DNA of 64,000 nt from Prolixibacteraceae bacterium (GTDB lineage: Bacteria > Bacteroidota > Bacteroidia > Bacteroidales > Prolixibacteraceae): NCBI GenBank assembly GCA_023229575.1, contig JALNYZ010000003.1, positions 248,001 through 312,000 on the forward strand, written 5' to 3'. Below the pieces are notes generated by a model. It was not told where the DNA came from. It ran no database searches and saw only the letters and a program-made list of their open reading frames with translations. The translations under genes were made by a program, and so were the position numbers. Shown here in pieces: positions 62,365-64,000 of this stretch. How positions within the stretch are numbered: the first letter of the stretch is position 1; every line of letters starts with the position of its first letter.

Positions 62365-64000
62365 ATGTCAGACAGGAATAACACCCGGAATTTTTGCATC
62401 ATAGCCCACATTGACCATGGGAAAAGCACGCTGGCCGATCGTCTGTTGGAAATGACATCGACGATCAGCGGACGCGACATGGAGGCGCAGGTGTTGGATG
62501 ACATGGATCTGGAGAAGGAGCGCGGTATTACCATCAAGAGTCATGCAATTCAGATGGAGTACATCCACAACAAGGAGAAATACCTGCTAAACCTGATCGA
62601 TACGCCCGGGCATGTCGATTTTTCGTATGAAGTATCGCGTTCGATCGCGGCTTGCGAAGGGGCATTACTGATCATTGATGCCACACAGGGCATCCAGGCC
62701 CAAACCATTTCGAATCTCTATCTGGCCATTGAGCATGATCTGGAGATTATTCCGATTATGAACAAAATGGACTTGCCCAACGCCATGCCGGAGGTGGTAG
62801 AAGACCAGATCATTGAACTGATTGGCTGCAAAAGGTCTACGATTATCAGGGCATCCGGTAAAACTGGCGAAGGTGTGGAAGAGATACTCGAACGAATTCT
62901 TACCGATATACCAGCTCCGGAGGGGGATGCTGATGCACCGCTTCAGGCGCTCATTTTTGACTCGGTCTTCAATCAGTTTCGTGGCGTGATTGCCTATTTT
63001 AAAGTTGCCAACGGAACGGTCCGCAAAGGTGACCTGGTCAAATTTGTGGCAGCCGATAAACAATACAATGTTGATGAGGTTGGTGTTTTGAAAATGGGTT
63101 TAGAAATCCGTGACGAATTGAGTGCAGGTGATGTAGGATACATCATTTGCGGCATCAAAACCGCTAAAGAGATTAAGGTAGGGGACACCATCACGCAGGT
63201 GAAAAATCCCGCAATGGCTATCTCCGGTTTTGAAGATGTGAAACCGATGGTTTTTGCCGGTGTCTATCCTATTGATAGCGAGGACTATGAAGACCTGCGT
63301 AATGCGATGGAAAAATTGCAGTTAAACGATGCCTCCCTTACATATGTACCCGAATCCTCCATGGCCCTGGGCTTTGGGTTTAGGTGCGGCTTCCTTGGAC
63401 TGCTTCACATGGAGATTGTTCAGGAGCGGCTTGACAGAGAGTTCGACATGAATGTGATCACGACGGTGCCGAACGTTTCCTACATGGTTACCACAAGGGC
63501 CGGAGAAACCTTCGAGGTTTACAATCCGGCCGGGTTGCCTGAATCTACCTTGATCGAGCAGATCGAAGAGCCGTTTATTCAGGCACAAATCATCACACGG
63601 TCTGAATACATCGGCGCCATCATGACATTGTGCCTTGATAAGCGCGGGATGATGACAAAGCAGGATTACCTTACTGCCGACAGGGCCGAACTCACCTTCG
63701 ACATGCCACTGGGAGAAATTGTGATTGACTTCTACGATAAACTTAAGAGTATTTCAAAAGGTTATGCATCTTTTGATTACCACATAACCGGCTATCGCCC
63801 GGCCAAACTTGTAAAGCTGGACATCTTGTTAAACAGCGAACCGGTTGATGCGCTTTCCACATTGTTGCATGTGGATAATGCCTATAATTTCGGACGGAGA
63901 ATCTGTGAAAAGCTGAAGGAGCTGATCCCGCGCCAGCAATACGATGTTGCGATTCAGGGGGCCATCGGCGCCAAGATCATCTCAAGGGAAACGGTGAAAG
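62365..64000 (+). CDS. lepA: Elongation factor 4 (LepA), 3' end outside window
   Basis: A translational GTPase that back-translocates ribosomes. About 545 of the usual ~600 residues are visible, open at the right edge. G1 AHIDHGKSTLADRLLE, G2 with RGITIKSHAI, G3 DTPGHVDFSYEV, G4 NKMD are intact; later SSMALGFGFRCGFLGLLHMEIVQERL and the LepA-specific domain around MTKQDYLTADRAELTFDMPLGEI and FDYHITGYRPAKLVKLDILLN are typical. The ATG at 62365 (MSDRNNTRNFCIIAHIDHGKST) fits the family start. Confidence 0.97.
   Translation, partial: MSDRNNTRNFCIIAHIDHGKSTLADRLLEMTSTISGRDMEAQVLDDMDLEKERGITIKSHAIQMEYIHNKEKYLLNLIDTPGHVDFSYEVSRSIAACEGALLIIDATQGIQAQTISNLYLAIEHDLEIIPIMNKMDLPNAMPEVVEDQIIELIGCKRSTIIRASGKTGEGVEEILERILTDIPAPEGDADAPLQALIFDSVFNQFRGVIAYFKVANGTVRKGDLVKFVAADKQYNVDEVGVLKMGLEIRDELSAGDVGYIICGIKTAKEIKVGDTITQVKNPAMAISGFEDVKPMVFAGVYPIDSEDYEDLRNAMEKLQLNDASLTYVPESSMALGFGFRCGFLGLLHMEIVQERLDREFDMNVITTVPNVSYMVTTRAGETFEVYNPAGLPESTLIEQIEEPFIQAQIITRSEYIGAIMTLCLDKRGMMTKQDYLTADRAELTFDMPLGEIVIDFYDKLKSISKGYASFDYHITGYRPAKLVKLDILLNSEPVDALSTLLHVDNAYNFGRRICEKLKELIPRQQYDVAIQGAIGAKIISRETVK

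Noticed and set aside
1..64000. tRNA or rRNA genes
   Set aside because: No cloverleaf with T-loop and anticodon features or rRNA segment was recognised in the gaps.

Overview
The window is a chromosomal segment of a Bacteroidota bacterium, most likely from the Bacteroidales/Marinilabiliales side. The reasons are a complete gldK-gldL-gldM-gldN core of the type IX secretion system with a PorP/SprF gene, DUF4270 and DUF6452/DUF6048 families, a type-B succinate dehydrogenase/fumarate reductase, and many promoters of the Bacteroidota TAnnTTTG (-7) type. No tRNA or rRNA gene was seen.

Layout. 1-6.5 kb: envelope proteins (an open-ended CDS, an LPP20-like lipoprotein, a secreted transglutaminase-like protein), a glycosyltransferase and peptidase E. 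6.8-10.6 kb: a biotin-dependent acyl-CoA carboxylase (biotin carboxylase, biotin carrier, carboxyltransferase). 10.6-13.6 kb: a repeat-rich accessory block with a REP-associated tyrosine transposase, three copies of a ~145 bp REP doublet, two copies of another structured repeat, a HigBA module and an orphan HigA. 13.6-16.6 kb: an ECF sigma factor / anti-sigma-like / beta-barrel operon. 16.7-21.5 kb: two S41 proteases, a UPF0175/DUF3368 toxin-antitoxin pair and a dCMP deaminase. 21.5-28.8 kb: envelope lipoproteins, a half-length glycogen-synthase-like protein, panC, panD and radA. 28.8-38.1 kb: gldN, gldM, gldL, gldK, porP, a ureohydrolase-fold protein that has lost metal ligands, and topA. 38.3-39.9 kb: a TonB-dependent receptor wrecked by internal deletions. 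39.9-43.4 kb: sdhCAB. 43.5-50 kb: a hypothetical gene, a possible carbohydrate pair, an LTA-synthase-like sulfatase and an acid-phosphatase-like lipoprotein. 50.1-53.9 kb: a toxin-antitoxin and CRISPR graveyard. 54.1-62.1 kb: DUF6048/DUF6452, a membrane phosphoesterase, duplicated lipoproteins interleaved with YjbH-like proteins. 62.4 kb to the end: lepA, open at the right edge.

The most unusual region is 50.1-53.9 kb. It holds remnants of two CRISPR-Cas types within 3 kb. One is a lone type II-C-like repeat followed directly by a matching anti-repeat, nexus and GNRA hairpin (an orphan tracrRNA with no cas9). The other is a type I-C-like cas4-cas1-cas2 set with no interference genes, a cas1 broken by an internal deletion, and a single repeat in place of an array. 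Between them lies a hicAB module whose toxin seems to have lost its start codon (ATGA to ATAA overlap). Other structures worth attention are a perfect 38 bp-arm palindrome that encodes the 3' ends of both radA and gldN, the RAYT/REP-doublet family, and the pair of duplicated lipoproteins that differ mainly in one C-terminal module.
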